The notes beneath the pieces are model-generated. The model was not told where the DNA came from. It did not search any database and was given only the letters and a program-made list of their open reading frames with translations. A stretch of DNA of 64,000 nt from assembly GCA_029262735.1 (NCBI GenBank), contig JAJCYY010000010.1:1-64000 (forward strand), read 5' to 3'. Below are positions 9,323 through 17,842 of this stretch, in pieces. Made by a program: the position numbers and the translations under genes. Source of the DNA: Chloroflexota bacterium. GTDB taxonomy: Bacteria; Chloroflexota; Dehalococcoidia; Lucifugimonadales; Lucifugimonadaceae. The number at the start of each line of letters is the position of its first letter. Position 1 is the stretch's first letter.

Positions 9323-9332
9323 CGGTTTCGTA
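9316..9332. promoter_or_regulatory. Candidate TetR operator 2 (TACG-N9-CGTA)
   Basis: The 17-bp sequence TACGCAACGGTTTCGTA pairs TACG/CGTA and AAC/GTT around a single central base, with one mismatched pair. It is exactly 50 bp (about five helical turns) from operator 1 and covers the predicted -35 box. The shared TACG-N9-CGTA pattern in both sites supports a common binding protein. Confidence 0.55.
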
Positions 9333-9453
9333 GCATATATGCGATGATGAGTTCAAAATCCCGCGCGCCTGTGTCAATTCCACAGCTCCAACCGCTGTTC
9401 CAAGTTAGAATGAAGACACGATCAGCCAGCCTCGTGCCCGGTGCAAGAAAACC

Positions 9454-11538
9454 ATGACAACTCTCTCTACAGACAGGCGATTCGAGATCGTCGCCGACTA
9501 CAAGCCGACCGGCGACCAGCCGGAAGCCATCGAAAGGCTTACAGACGGCGTTGCCAACCACGCGTTGCGCCACCAGACCCTGCTCGGCGTAACCGGTTCA
9601 GGCAAGACCTTCACGATGGCCGGTGTGATCGAGCAGACGCAGCGCCCAACGCTGATCATCGCCCACAACAAAACGCTGGCAGCGCAGCTAGCTTCCGAGT
9701 TCCAGGAGTTCTTCCCGAACAACTCGGTCCAGTACTTCGTCTCCTACTACGACTACTACCAGCCTGAGGCGTATGTTCCGCAGTCAGACACCTACATCGA
9801 AAAGGAGTCTGACATCAACGAGGAGATCGACCGTCTGCGCCACGCCGCAACGCGTTCTCTCCTGACCCGGCGCGACACCTTAATCGTCGCATCGGTCTCC
9901 TGCATATATGGACTCGGCTCACCTGAGGAGTACCGGGCGATTGTCCTCAACATCAAGAAGGGCACGGAGCCGGGTCTACGCAAGGTTGTCCGCAAGCTGG
10001 TGGACATGTACTACGAGCGGAACGATATGGAGATGACCCGCGGCAGATTCCGCTTGCGAGGCGACACGCTGGAGATCATGCCGGCATACGAAGAGCTTGC
10101 CTTGCGCGTTCAGTTCTTCGGCGACGAGGTGGAGCGCATCACGCAGCTTGACCCGTTGACCGGTGAGGTACTGGCCGAAGTAGATGAGGTCGACATCTTT
10201 CCCGGAAAACACTTCATCACGCCGGAGGAGCAGTTCGGCGAGGCGCTGAAGGAGATCGAGGAGGAGCTGGATGAGCAGCTCGAGTTCTTCCGAGGGCAGG
10301 GCAAACTGCTCGAGGCGGAGCGCATCGAACAGCGAACCCGCTTCGATCTCGAGATGTTACGGGAGACCGGGACCTGCGCGGGCATCGAGAACTACTCGCG
10401 TCCACTGGGACGACGGCCAGCGGGATCGGCGCCGTGGACGCTGCTTGACTACTTCCCGGACGACTACCTGGTCTTCATCGACGAGTCGCACATTACGTTG
10501 CCGCAGGTTCGCGGCATGTTCCACGGCGACCTTGCCCGCAAGCGGACGCTCGTCGACTTCGGATTCAGGCTGCCGTCGGCCATCGACAACAGGCCGCTCG
10601 CGTTCGAGGAGTTTGAGGCGCGGGTAAACCAGATGGTCTACGTGTCGGCGACACCGGGCCCGTATGAGAAGGCGCACGAGGAACAGCGCGTTGAGCAGAT
10701 CATCCGCCCGACGGGCCTGATCGACCCGGATATAGAGGTGCGGCCCACTGAGGGCCAGATAGACGACCTGCTGAACGAGATCCAGGAGACGACGGCGAAG
10801 AACCAGCGTGTTCTGGTCACGACGCTGACGAAGCGGATGGCGGAGGAGCTTGCGGACTATCTGCGGGAGATGGGCGTTCGCGTCCACTACCTGCACTCGG
10901 AGATCAACACCCTGGAGCGCACGGAGATATTGCGGGATCTGCGTCTCGGCGTTTACGACGTTGTGGTCGGAATCAACCTCTTGCGTGAAGGGCTAGACCT
11001 GCCGGAGGTTTCACTGGTAGCGATTCTCGATGCCGACAAAGAGGGTTACCTGCGCTCGAACACTTCGCTTGTCCAGACGATCGGCCGTGCGGCGCGGCAT
11101 GAGAGCGGGCGTGTTGTGATGTATGCGGACCGAGTGACGGATTCGATGCGTAGCGCTATCGACGAGACGGACCGCAGGCGGGAGATCCAGCGCATTCATA
11201 ACTCCGAGCACGGAATTGTGCCGCAGTCGATCATTAAAGAGGTGCGGGACATCACGCAGCGAGTCCGGCAGGTGGCTGAGACGAAGTCGCCTTACGTGAC
11301 GGCTGCGGACCTGCCGAAGGATGACATGGTGCGGCTGGTGAAGGACCTGGAGAAGCAGATGAAGCGGGCGGCGAGGGAACTGGAGTTCGAGAAGGCTGCG
11401 ATGCTGCGCGACCAGGTGATGGATTTGCGCAAGGTGCTGGCGTTGACCGAGGGCGTGAAGTCACCGGACCCTGAACCAGGACGAGTGGTCGAGATCGGCG
11501 ACGAAGACCTCGACGAGGTGCCGCAGGAGATGAGGTAG
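9454..11538 (+). CDS. uvrB: UvrABC system protein B
   Basis: This 694-residue protein is a full-length UvrB. It has Walker [11 protein letters not shown] near residue 45, the beta-hairpin region [20 protein letters not shown], helicase motifs with [22 protein letters not shown] and [23 protein letters not shown], and a C-terminal UVR motif ([20 protein letters not shown]). UvrB verifies DNA damage handed over by UvrA and recruits UvrC in nucleotide excision repair. About 20 residues after the UVR motif form an acidic tail. The gene stands alone; uvrA and uvrC are not in the window. Confidence 0.98.
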   Translation: MTTLSTDRRFEIVADYKPTGDQPEAIERLTDGVANHALRHQTLLGVTGSGKTFTMAGVIEQTQRPTLIIAHNKTLAAQLASEFQEFFPNNSVQYFVSYYDYYQPEAYVPQSDTYIEKESDINEEIDRLRHAATRSLLTRRDTLIVASVSCIYGLGSPEEYRAIVLNIKKGTEPGLRKVVRKLVDMYYERNDMEMTRGRFRLRGDTLEIMPAYEELALRVQFFGDEVERITQLDPLTGEVLAEVDEVDIFPGKHFITPEEQFGEALKEIEEELDEQLEFFRGQGKLLEAERIEQRTRFDLEMLRETGTCAGIENYSRPLGRRPAGSAPWTLLDYFPDDYLVFIDESHITLPQVRGMFHGDLARKRTLVDFGFRLPSAIDNRPLAFEEFEARVNQMVYVSATPGPYEKAHEEQRVEQIIRPTGLIDPDIEVRPTEGQIDDLLNEIQETTAKNQRVLVTTLTKRMAEELADYLREMGVRVHYLHSEINTLERTEILRDLRLGVYDVVVGINLLREGLDLPEVSLVAILDADKEGYLRSNTSLVQTIGRAARHESGRVVMYADRVTDSMRSAIDETDRRREIQRIHNSEHGIVPQSIIKEVRDITQRVRQVAETKSPYVTAADLPKDDMVRLVKDLEKQMKRAARELEFEKAAMLRDQVMDLRKVLALTEGVKSPDPEPGRVVEIGDEDLDEVPQEMR

Positions 11539-11550
11539 GGGAATGGCCGT

Positions 11551-12351
11551 TTGAATAAAAAGGTTAGTTCAGTTAAGCGCATACCTGAATGGGCCCTAGA
11601 TCCGTTTGAAGAAGTTCTCGAAACCTTCTCAAGCGTCACTGCGCTACTCGATGTCTCGCATGCATCCATCGCCGCGTTTAGAGGAATGCCGAATTTAGTC
11701 AAGGCGGTGATGGAGACCAAATCAGCGGAGGATTTGGTTGACTACTCTTCCCGACTGAAATCGACAGAACAATTGGCTGAGGTGGCACGCCGAGAAATCG
11801 ATGAAGATCATCCACTTTTAAATGCACTCGCGACTGTATATTGCTGGTCTATCTTGGATTCATTTATTCGAGATTACCTAGCGCTATGGATTACAAGAAG
11901 GCCGTCCTCCCGAAAAGTCGAGCCACTACAACGTATCCGCATTTACTTTGGAGAATATGAATCTCTTAATCCCCACGAACGCAATCATTACATCATTGGC
12001 AGGATGGCTGAAGAGTTAGGGGTAAATCGAAAGCATGGCCTTTACCGGTTCCGACTGCTACTCGAACCCTTCGGCCTGTCGTTTAAACTGAGCAACAATC
12101 TCGAGAGAGACCTAATCGAACTGCAAAATGTACGCAACATCATAGTCCACCGCAACGGACTCGTCGATCGCAGATTTCAAGATGCGTGTCCATGGATAAA
12201 ACAGAATATCGGATCAAAGATAATTATCGATACGCAGCAAAATATGGCATATTATTTAGCAGCTAATGCCGTGATAGTTAATCTAATCTATGAAGTTGGC
12301 TCGATATATGGTGTTGACTATGAAAAAGAAAAGGCTGAATGGCGACCATGA
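11551..12351 (+). CDS. HEPN-type protein, putative RNase toxin-like
   Basis: The 266-residue, all-helical protein starts at TTG 11551 with AGGGGA about 9 nt upstream. It has a helix NALATVYCWSILDSFIRDYL and a later ELQNVRNIIVHRNGLVD, whose R195-N-I-I-V-H200 fits the Rx4-6H active-site motif of HEPN ribonucleases, especially the RiboL-PSP/MAE_28990-like branches. The base composition is visibly more AT-rich than all neighbours, with many AAA, ATT and TTA codons, which suggests recent transfer. No nucleotidyltransferase-type (MNT) antitoxin lies beside it. Ribonuclease activity is inferred from the motif only. Confidence 0.7.
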   Translation: MNKKVSSVKRIPEWALDPFEEVLETFSSVTALLDVSHASIAAFRGMPNLVKAVMETKSAEDLVDYSSRLKSTEQLAEVARREIDEDHPLLNALATVYCWSILDSFIRDYLALWITRRPSSRKVEPLQRIRIYFGEYESLNPHERNHYIIGRMAEELGVNRKHGLYRFRLLLEPFGLSFKLSNNLERDLIELQNVRNIIVHRNGLVDRRFQDACPWIKQNIGSKIIIDTQQNMAYYLAANAVIVNLIYEVGSIYGVDYEKEKAEWRP

Positions 12352-12380
12352 GAGCACCCGGTCACAGCCCCCATCCAGCC

Positions 12381-13688
12381 CTACTGCATCTGCCTTATCC
12401 GGCTGCTGAAGATGTAGAAGAGCACGGCCACTACCATCAGGACGACTGACATTCCCAGGACTGCGGTCTGGGCGCCGTACTCTTTGACCGCGAATCCGAG
12501 AGGCACCACCGCCGCAGGCATGAGCCCGAACGACATCATCATCAGACTCATGACCCGGGACCGGTACTCGTCGTCTGTCTCCTCCATGATGAGAGCCTGA
12601 CCCAGTCCCCACCTGACCGTCTCGCCGAACCCGATTCCAATGGCGAAGAACGCGCCGACGAAGTACCAGGGCAGCGCGCCGATGAATATCAGGCTGAGGC
12701 CGGAGACGAGTCCTCCTGCCAGGAATATCTTGCCCCGGTGCTGACCTTTCCGCAGGCCCGCTGCCAGCAGCGATGCGGCGAATCCACCGACCCCGATCAT
12801 CATCGCGAACACGCCTACACCTGCCGGATCGACGCCGTAGATGTCTTCAGCGAAGACCGGTACCAGCATCCTGAACGGCATCGAAAGCAGCGCCAGTATG
12901 ATGCTGTAGATGAGCAACACTCGCACGAGCGGGTTGATCTTCAGGTATCCAAACCCGGCCTTGATGTTGGCGACCACCGATTTCCTGGCGGCGTCTCCTG
13001 CTGGATACATCTTCGGGATCATGCCGGTGACCATCACGGCACTGATCATCATCGCCGTCACAACGAGGTAGGTGACCTCGGGGCCGCTGACGCCGTAGAT
13101 GACCCCGGCGATTCCCGGGGCAGCCACGTTCGTCAGGCTCATGGCCATTGCATTCAAAGCCACCGCGTTGCCGACGCGCTCTTTACCAACCAGCCTGGGG
13201 ATTGCTGCCTGCCGGGCTGGCATCTGCAACGCGAACATGGCGCCCTGCACGAGCGAAATCAGGAGCAGGTGCCACCACTCCACTAAGTTGGCGATCAGCA
13301 GGAACGCCACGAATCCGGCTGCAAGGGCGTTCACGCCCTGTGCTATCTGGATCAGCGTCCTGCGTTCCATCCGATCGCCAAGAACTCCGCCGAACAGAGA
13401 GACAACCAGGAGGCTGGGGGCAAAACCCATCGCCACGATGCTGGTGAGCGCAGCGTCGTTGGTCAGGTCGTAGACGAGGATGCCCCGGGCGATCATCTGC
13501 ATCTGGAATCCGCCCATCGAGAGCAGCATTCCAAACCAGAGGAACCGGAAGTTCCGGTTGTCCAGCGAGGCGAACGTCAGCTTCATCCACCCGGAAACAC
13601 CGGTGGGTTGCTGTATGGCAGGGGTTAACGCGGCCGGGACGGTTTCCGCAGCCGGTGGCGTGGGCTCGACTGTTGAGCGTGATGCCAA
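12381..13688 (-). CDS. MFS exporter (MFS_3 / EntS-like)
   Basis: The 435-residue protein has about 12 hydrophobic segments after a 35-residue Pro/Thr-rich cytoplasmic tail. The motif-A-like loop GGVLGDRMERRTLIQIAQG and LQMPARQAAIPRLVGKERVGNAVALN are typical of the MFS_3 group that includes enterobactin exporter EntS and macrolide-type exporters. The substrate cannot be read. It converges on the HEPN-type gene with a 29-nt gap. Confidence 0.88.
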   Translation of the reverse strand: MASRSTVEPTPPAAETVPAALTPAIQQPTGVSGWMKLTFASLDNRNFRFLWFGMLLSMGGFQMQMIARGILVYDLTNDAALTSIVAMGFAPSLLVVSLFGGVLGDRMERRTLIQIAQGVNALAAGFVAFLLIANLVEWWHLLLISLVQGAMFALQMPARQAAIPRLVGKERVGNAVALNAMAMSLTNVAAPGIAGVIYGVSGPEVTYLVVTAMMISAVMVTGMIPKMYPAGDAARKSVVANIKAGFGYLKINPLVRVLLIYSIILALLSMPFRMLVPVFAEDIYGVDPAGVGVFAMMIGVGGFAASLLAAGLRKGQHRGKIFLAGGLVSGLSLIFIGALPWYFVGAFFAIGIGFGETVRWGLGQALIMEETDDEYRSRVMSLMMMSFGLMPAAVVPLGFAVKEYGAQTAVLGMSVVLMVVAVLFYIFSSRIRQMQ

Positions 13689-13877
13689 CTCTGGTTGTTT
13701 CCAGTATCTGAACTAGATCAGTGAGGGGGAAGCGGCGATTCAGCTGCGCCTCTCACGGCACCCTGAATGAAGTCAATCTCTAACGCCAGTATAGACCTGC
13801 GCAAGAGATGAGACCTCGGGGCGGTCGAAATCGGATGCAACTCGGCTCTGCGTTATTGCGATGGGTGAGTATTTGTG

Positions 13878-13897
13878 TAATTATGTAATCACAGAAC
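13878..13897 (+). promoter_or_regulatory. TGTAAT direct repeat upstream of 13923 gene
   Basis: The segment around 13875-13893 contains TGTAATTATGTAAT, two TGTAAT units 8 bp apart, flanked by TGTG and CACA. It lies about 25-45 nt before the ATG and overlaps a possible -10 region (with TTGCGA at 13856-13861 as -35). It could be a regulator site, perhaps for the downstream protein itself, which has a possible DNA-binding C-terminus. The evidence is weak. Confidence 0.3.
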
Positions 13898-13922
13898 TTT
13901 AACTACAGAAAGGCTGCCTGCG

Positions 13923-14456
13923 ATGCCCGTTGACACTTCAGAGATAAGAAACTGGTTCAAGAAGCGGCTGCCTGAGGACTGGTATGCGCTGACGGAGGGA
14001 TTCGAAGCGGAGATCGAGTTGTTGGCCGACCGAGATGAGATCGTGGTTATCGGCCCGATAGCGGACGCGGAGAATACGGATGGAGCGGATGAGGACGCGG
14101 TCGAGTCTGCGAGGCGTGCCGCGGTCAAGGACTGGCGGCAGCAGACTCGAGAGAGGCGGATCGAGGTGGCGTCGGAGGCCCAAGAGCGTTACGGCAAGCA
14201 CGTTTCGTGGGGAGCATCGGTTGGCGGAGACCGCTATCTGTTCACTCACATCAGCGTGCCGACGATGACTCGACTGAAGATCACTGAGCGCCAGGTACTG
14301 GACACCCTTGTGAACGCCGGTGTGGCCTCGTCACGCAGCGAGGCGCTTGCGTGGTGCGTGCGCTATGCAGGTAAGAAGGAGGAGCAGTGGCTGGACGAAT
14401 TGAAGTCTGCGTTTAAATCGGTTTCAGAGGTCCGTGCTAAGGGTCCGGCCGCATAG
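13923..14456 (+). CDS. Conserved hypothetical, possible ribbon-helix-helix C-terminus
   Basis: The 177-residue protein has an N-terminal alpha/beta part (EIRNWFKKRLPEDW, EIVVIGPI), a charged helix rich in Arg/Glu (about residues 60-85), and a C-terminal SVPTMTRLKITERQVLDTLVNAGVASSRSEALAWCVR. A beta-strand followed by two helices with SRSEAL resembles a ribbon-helix-helix DNA-binding unit. AGAAAGG lies about 9 nt before the ATG. No function is assigned; a role as a small regulator is possible. Confidence 0.65.
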   Translation: MPVDTSEIRNWFKKRLPEDWYALTEGFEAEIELLADRDEIVVIGPIADAENTDGADEDAVESARRAAVKDWRQQTRERRIEVASEAQERYGKHVSWGASVGGDRYLFTHISVPTMTRLKITERQVLDTLVNAGVASSRSEALAWCVRYAGKKEEQWLDELKSAFKSVSEVRAKGPAA

Positions 14457-14466
14457 GGCCGCTTTC

Positions 14467-14494
14467 TTCTCCCTCCCAGTCGGGGAGAGGAGAA
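14467..14494. terminator. Hairpin after the 13923-14456 gene
   Basis: TTCTCCCTCCC and GGGGAGAGGAGAA form an imperfect inverted repeat around AGTC, starting 10 nt after the stop codon. There is no T tract, so it may be a transcript 3-prime-end or processing hairpin rather than a strong intrinsic terminator. Confidence 0.35.
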
Positions 14495-14555
14495 TTGGCG
14501 ATCTAGCCAACAGAGCCGAATCTCTCGGAGAAGTAACAAGCAAAGGATTGGAAAG

Positions 14556-14807
14556 ATGTTTAGATTCATCGGTTTTCTACTTCTGAGTCCGCTATTCGCA
14601 GCGGCGCTACTGCTGCGACTGGCTCTATTCGTTCCGTTCGCCCTGCTGTTCTTGCTGCCAATGGTTATCATGCGGCCGAGGCTGATCCTGAGGGCGCCAC
14701 GCATGTTCAGGTACATGCTGATGGCGAAGCGGTCCGGCTGGGCTGGCTGCGGCCCCGGGAGATGGGACCGCAGGCTCGAGACGGTCACAGAGCCAGTTCG
14801 CCTCTGA
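14556..14807 (+). CDS. Small membrane protein
   Basis: The 83-residue frame has a long hydrophobic N-terminal half (FIGFLLLSPLFAAALLLRLALF, then LLFLLPMVIM) consistent with one or two transmembrane helices. A basic segment RPRLILRAPRMFRYMLMAKR follows. AAGGA lies about 9 nt before the ATG. I do not recognise the family. The hydrophobic pattern and Shine-Dalgarno favour a real gene, but the short length keeps this tentative. Confidence 0.5.
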   Translation: MFRFIGFLLLSPLFAAALLLRLALFVPFALLFLLPMVIMRPRLILRAPRMFRYMLMAKRSGWAGCGPGRWDRRLETVTEPVRL

Positions 14808-14974
14808 GGTCGTCTCTCCGGCACGTTTCGGCAACGCGTATTTCCAATTGCTGACCAAATTGGTCCACATTAGGCCGAGCTTTGGTAAACTTGTGCCAGT
14901 GATTGGATATAACGCGGTCTAGCCACGGCCCCAACCGCAGTTGAGCGGGCCTGTAGCCGCAACGGAGCCTCAAT

Positions 14975-15277
14975 ATGCCGCTGACTACTGACGACGTCTA
15001 CGCCGCGCTTAAGGATGTTTACGACCCGGAGATCCCGGTGAATGTCGTGGACCTGGGCCTGATCTACAACGTTGAGGTTGAGGATGGAGACGTCCACGTC
15101 GAGATGACGCTGACAGCCCAGGGCTGTGGCATGGGGCCGTATATCGCCCAGCAGGCGGAGTGGCGAGTGGCGGAGCTCGACGATGTTGAGGATGTCGAGG
15201 TTGACGTCGTATTCGACCCGGTGTGGAACCCGGAGATGATCACCGAGGACGGCAAGCGCCTCCTGGGTATCGACTGA
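14975..15277 (+). CDS. MIP18/DUF59 iron-sulfur assembly protein (SufT-like)
   Basis: The 100-residue protein is a single DUF59 domain, with DVYDPEIPVNVVDLGLIYNVEVEDG, the TLTAQGCGMGPYIAQQAE segment carrying the conserved cysteine, and a VWNPEMITEDGKRLLGI ending. Family members (SufT, PaaD-like, eukaryotic MIP18) help mature Fe-S proteins. It lies 82 nt upstream of an Mrp-type ATPase, an association seen in Fe-S assembly loci, so the two probably act together. Confidence 0.9.
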   Translation: MPLTTDDVYAALKDVYDPEIPVNVVDLGLIYNVEVEDGDVHVEMTLTAQGCGMGPYIAQQAEWRVAELDDVEDVEVDVVFDPVWNPEMITEDGKRLLGID

Positions 15278-15359
15278 AGTTCCCGATCACGATCTCAACG
15301 CACCACTATTTGCCACGGCCACGAAAGGTCCGGCGCGTCATCTGGGCGCGTTTCTGAAC

Positions 15360-16175
15360 ATGACAACTCCCCGCAAACTGACTCCCCAAGAAGAAGCACG
15401 GCTCTCACAGGTCCGCAAGCAGTTCCAGGAACGCAAGGCGATTTCGGACCAGCTGGGGCAGATCAAGAACAGGATCGGTGTCTACAGCGGCAAGGGTGGA
15501 GTCGGCAAGACGACCGTTGCTGTGAACCTTGCCGTCATGCTCGCACAGGAAGGCGCGAACGTCGCCATCTTCGACTGCGATATCGATTGCCCGAACGTCA
15601 CGCGCGTTCTTCGGATTACCGAGGGTCCGCGCCAGGATGAAGATGGCAGGTTCCATCCGTCTTCTCGGTTTGGCGTGAAGGTTATGTCCATGTCATTCTT
15701 CCAGGAGAAGGAGGACGAGGCGATCATCTGGCGGGGGCCGATGATTCACAACGCGATCAACCAGTTCTTGCAGATGACGGAGTGGGGCGACCTCGACTAC
15801 ATGATTGTCGATCTTCCGCCGGGAACTTCCGATGCTCCACTGACGGTGATGCAAACATTGAATCTCGACGGATTTGTCGTTGTGAGCACGCCACAGGAGC
15901 TGGCTGCGCTCGACGCTAAGCGCTCCATCAACATGATCAAGAAGATGAACCTGAACATTTTCGGGGTTGTCGAGAACATGTCGGGCGGCATTTTCGGCAC
16001 CGGAGCCGGTGAGGACCTGGCGCACGAAATGGAACTGCCGTTTCTTGGCCGGGTGTCTCTGCGCTCCGAGTTCCTGGACCCGAAGCAGCCTGCGGTCCTG
16101 GAGGCCGACGAGATCGCCGACGAGTTCTCAGAGATAGCGCTCAAGGTCCGACAGCTGGCGCAATCGGCGGTTTAG
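15360..16175 (+). CDS. mrp: Mrp/NBP35-type P-loop ATPase (Fe-S carrier-like)
   Basis: The 271-residue protein has the deviant Walker A GKGGVGKTT (residues 44-52), DLPPGTSD and an ENMS segment, which place it in the Mrp/NBP35 group of Fe-S cluster carriers. Two points are odd. The usual CPxC pair after ENMS is absent (it reads ENMSGGIFGTGAGEDL), and the only cysteines I see are C73 and C77 in FDCDIDCPN, where most Mrps have DADIYGPS. The DUF59 domain often fused to Mrp is here a separate gene just upstream. Fe-S transfer is therefore probable by context but not proven by residues. Confidence 0.85.
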   Translation: MTTPRKLTPQEEARLSQVRKQFQERKAISDQLGQIKNRIGVYSGKGGVGKTTVAVNLAVMLAQEGANVAIFDCDIDCPNVTRVLRITEGPRQDEDGRFHPSSRFGVKVMSMSFFQEKEDEAIIWRGPMIHNAINQFLQMTEWGDLDYMIVDLPPGTSDAPLTVMQTLNLDGFVVVSTPQELAALDAKRSINMIKKMNLNIFGVVENMSGGIFGTGAGEDLAHEMELPFLGRVSLRSEFLDPKQPAVLEADEIADEFSEIALKVRQLAQSAV

Positions 16176-16187
16176 GCTGTTCGTGAT

Positions 16188-17057
16188 CTAGCTTTCAGCG
16201 AATAGTTTCACGGTGTCGTGCAAACTGCGTGAACGGTCCACCGTTTCCGGCCGCTCATGGCCGATCGGCGAGTCGGTGACCATCTGGAATATGTCACCGC
16301 TGCCCTGGTGAATCCTGGGAGTAACTCCGGCCGATTCGAACGTGTTGGCGATCTCTTCCATCTCGCCAATCCACCTGAAGGCCCGATCTGAGAGAGTCGC
16401 CACACCCTGCATGCGTTTCAGTGTTTCCGCTGAACTGGATTGCAACTCGGCGATCAACTCTTCGTATGTGCCGAGCGACTCAGCTGCGACAAGGGTCGCG
16501 GTATAGAGGCCCAGAGTTCCTTTTGAGATTGCGGCGTAGCACATCTTGATCGCTGAGGCTCGGCCAACTTCACCGCCCATGAGCGGGACGGAGATTCCCC
16601 GCCCATCAAGTTCACCGAGAACCGATTCGTGCGGTCCCGATGCGTAGAAACGGGGTGGAGTCCCACCTCGCGGGGGGCCGCCGATGATCCCGGCGTCGAT
16701 GAAACGACCGCCCGCGGTGTCGACGACAGGAGCCATGCGCTTTGCAGTGTCGGGTGAGATTGCGTTGCAATCGGCGAAAGCGACCGAACTGCCGGTCTCC
16801 GAAATAACCTGCGCAACGTCATTCGCAAGCGCTTCGGCCTGCGACGGAACCAGTATCGAAAGAATCAGGTCCGCCTCACGCACAACATCTTCCAGCGTTC
16901 CGGCGTCTGCGATTCCGTTGCTGGCAGCGAGGTATTTCGTCCGGTCGCTTCGGCCATCAAGAGATGTGATGACATTGAGTCTGTTTGCCTTGAGGGCAGC
17001 GCCAACAGCGCTTCCCATATCGCCCGGACTCAACACCGCAACAGTTTCTACAGGCAT
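16188..17057 (-). CDS. NAD(P)-dependent beta-hydroxyacid-dehydrogenase-like (DUF1932)
   Basis: The 289-residue protein has an N-terminal NAD(P)-binding VAVLSPGDMGSAVGAALKANRL, the FADCNAISP region and a C-terminal DUF1932-type helical domain (KMCYAAISKGTLGLYTATLVAAE). Such proteins are distant relatives of 6-phosphogluconate and 3-hydroxyisobutyrate dehydrogenases. The substrate is unknown. It is the third gene of a minus-strand set after the SelA-like and FrnE-like genes, with an 84-nt gap, and ends 12 nt from the convergent mrp gene. Confidence 0.85.
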   Translation of the reverse strand: MPVETVAVLSPGDMGSAVGAALKANRLNVITSLDGRSDRTKYLAASNGIADAGTLEDVVREADLILSILVPSQAEALANDVAQVISETGSSVAFADCNAISPDTAKRMAPVVDTAGGRFIDAGIIGGPPRGGTPPRFYASGPHESVLGELDGRGISVPLMGGEVGRASAIKMCYAAISKGTLGLYTATLVAAESLGTYEELIAELQSSSAETLKRMQGVATLSDRAFRWIGEMEEIANTFESAGVTPRIHQGSGDIFQMVTDSPIGHERPETVDRSRSLHDTVKLFAES

Positions 17058-17141
17058 TTATTCGTCTCCATTTAGGACGTCTGTTGGCGGAGCGGGGCCT
17101 TGCTCAATCGGCCGGGCACTTGTCCTTGACCGCCAGCATCC

Positions 17142-17813
17142 TCAATCTGCGATTGCCAGGTCAACTTGGCGCTCCGCCAGCACCTTCTCTATGACTTCAA
17201 TGAACGCCTCGATCGGCTGCGCCCCCACAATTCCGTACTTGTCCTCGACCACAAACGACGGCACGCCGTTCAGGCCGATCATCATCGCTTCGTCGTGTTG
17301 CTGCTGCATGATGCCGTCGTAGAGACCGGTTTCGAGGCGTGGCGCAAACTCAGCCCAGTCGAGGCCAGATTCCGTCATCAACCGTTCCAGAATCGAGTGG
17401 TCACCGAGGTTCTCTGAGTCTTCCCAGTACGCGCGATAGAGACGGGAGTGAAATCCGTCGACCAGCGCCTCGTCTCCGTTTTTTGATGCGATCTCAGCGG
17501 CGTAGATGGTCGCCGCCTGTGCAGGGCGCGTATAGGGAGTCAGCGAGCCCGGCTCGCGGCGCATGACAATGCCTTCGGACTTCGCCATCGCCTCGATGCG
17601 CGGCCACGTCGCGCTCCGATGGTCGCCGGGGCCCGGCTTCCACACGCGGCCCTCCGGCGGAATTTCGGGATGCAGGAAGAACGCGCGGTATTCAACCCGG
17701 ATCGGGAACTGTTTGCGGAGTTTTTCGAGCCGAGCCAGCCCGATGTAGCACCAGGGTCAGATGTAGTCGTACCAGACTGTGAAAGTGACTGGATCGTTAT
17801 CAATCTGCGTCAT
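17142..17813 (-). CDS. DsbA/FrnE-family oxidoreductase, probable selenoprotein (in-frame TGA as Sec19)
   Basis: From ATG 17813 (GGAG 8 nt upstream) the frame reads MTQIDNDPVTFTVWYDYI, then TGA at 17759-17757, then PWCYIGLARLEKLRK and on to the stop at 17142, 224 codons with the stop. Family members read VWYDYICPWCYIG here, so the TGA sits exactly at the first, nucleophilic cysteine of the CPWC motif. The rest is an intact FrnE/2-hydroxychromene-2-carboxylate-isomerase-like thioredoxin fold: FHSRLYRAYWEDSENLGD in the helical insert, and GVPSFVVEDKYGIVGAQP with the cis-proline. The simplest reading is a UPWC selenoprotein. Alternatives are a TGC-to-TGA sequencing error or a fresh nonsense mutation. 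It is 29 nt downstream of the SelA-like gene. Confidence 0.8.
17730..17743 (-). promoter_or_regulatory. Candidate bacterial SECIS stem-loop
   Basis: Downstream of the TGA the mRNA can form UCGGG-CUGG-CUCGG, nt 17-30 counted from the U of UGA. The short stem contains G-U pairs and the apical loop carries adjacent guanines at nt 24-25. Bacterial SECIS elements lie within the coding region just after the UGA with a G-containing apical loop; the placement is close to that in E. coli fdhF. The stem is short, so the evidence is moderate to weak. Confidence 0.4.
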
Positions 17814-17842
17814 CCGAGGTGCTCCGATCAGCCGTTCGCTGG

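Larger units (their letters stand above)
9126..9453. other. Intergenic region between divergent exporter and uvrB
   Basis: This 328-nt stretch holds the exporter promoter and two operators described separately. The part from 9260 to 9370 is AT-rich compared with its surroundings. I see no convincing open reading frame and no clear uvrB promoter; the uvrB ATG has only a weak Shine-Dalgarno (GCAAGAAA). Confidence 0.5.

Noticed and set aside
9441-9767. Overlapping frame at the uvrB start
   Set aside because: It is an alternative frame within clearly conserved uvrB coding sequence.
17757-17759. Treating the TGA as the true end of a short gene with a new gene starting downstream
   Set aside because: The conserved YDYI-PWC sequence continues in frame, and the family needs the N-terminal strand plus the CxxC helix in one chain; the later GTG start (17645) lacks the active site.
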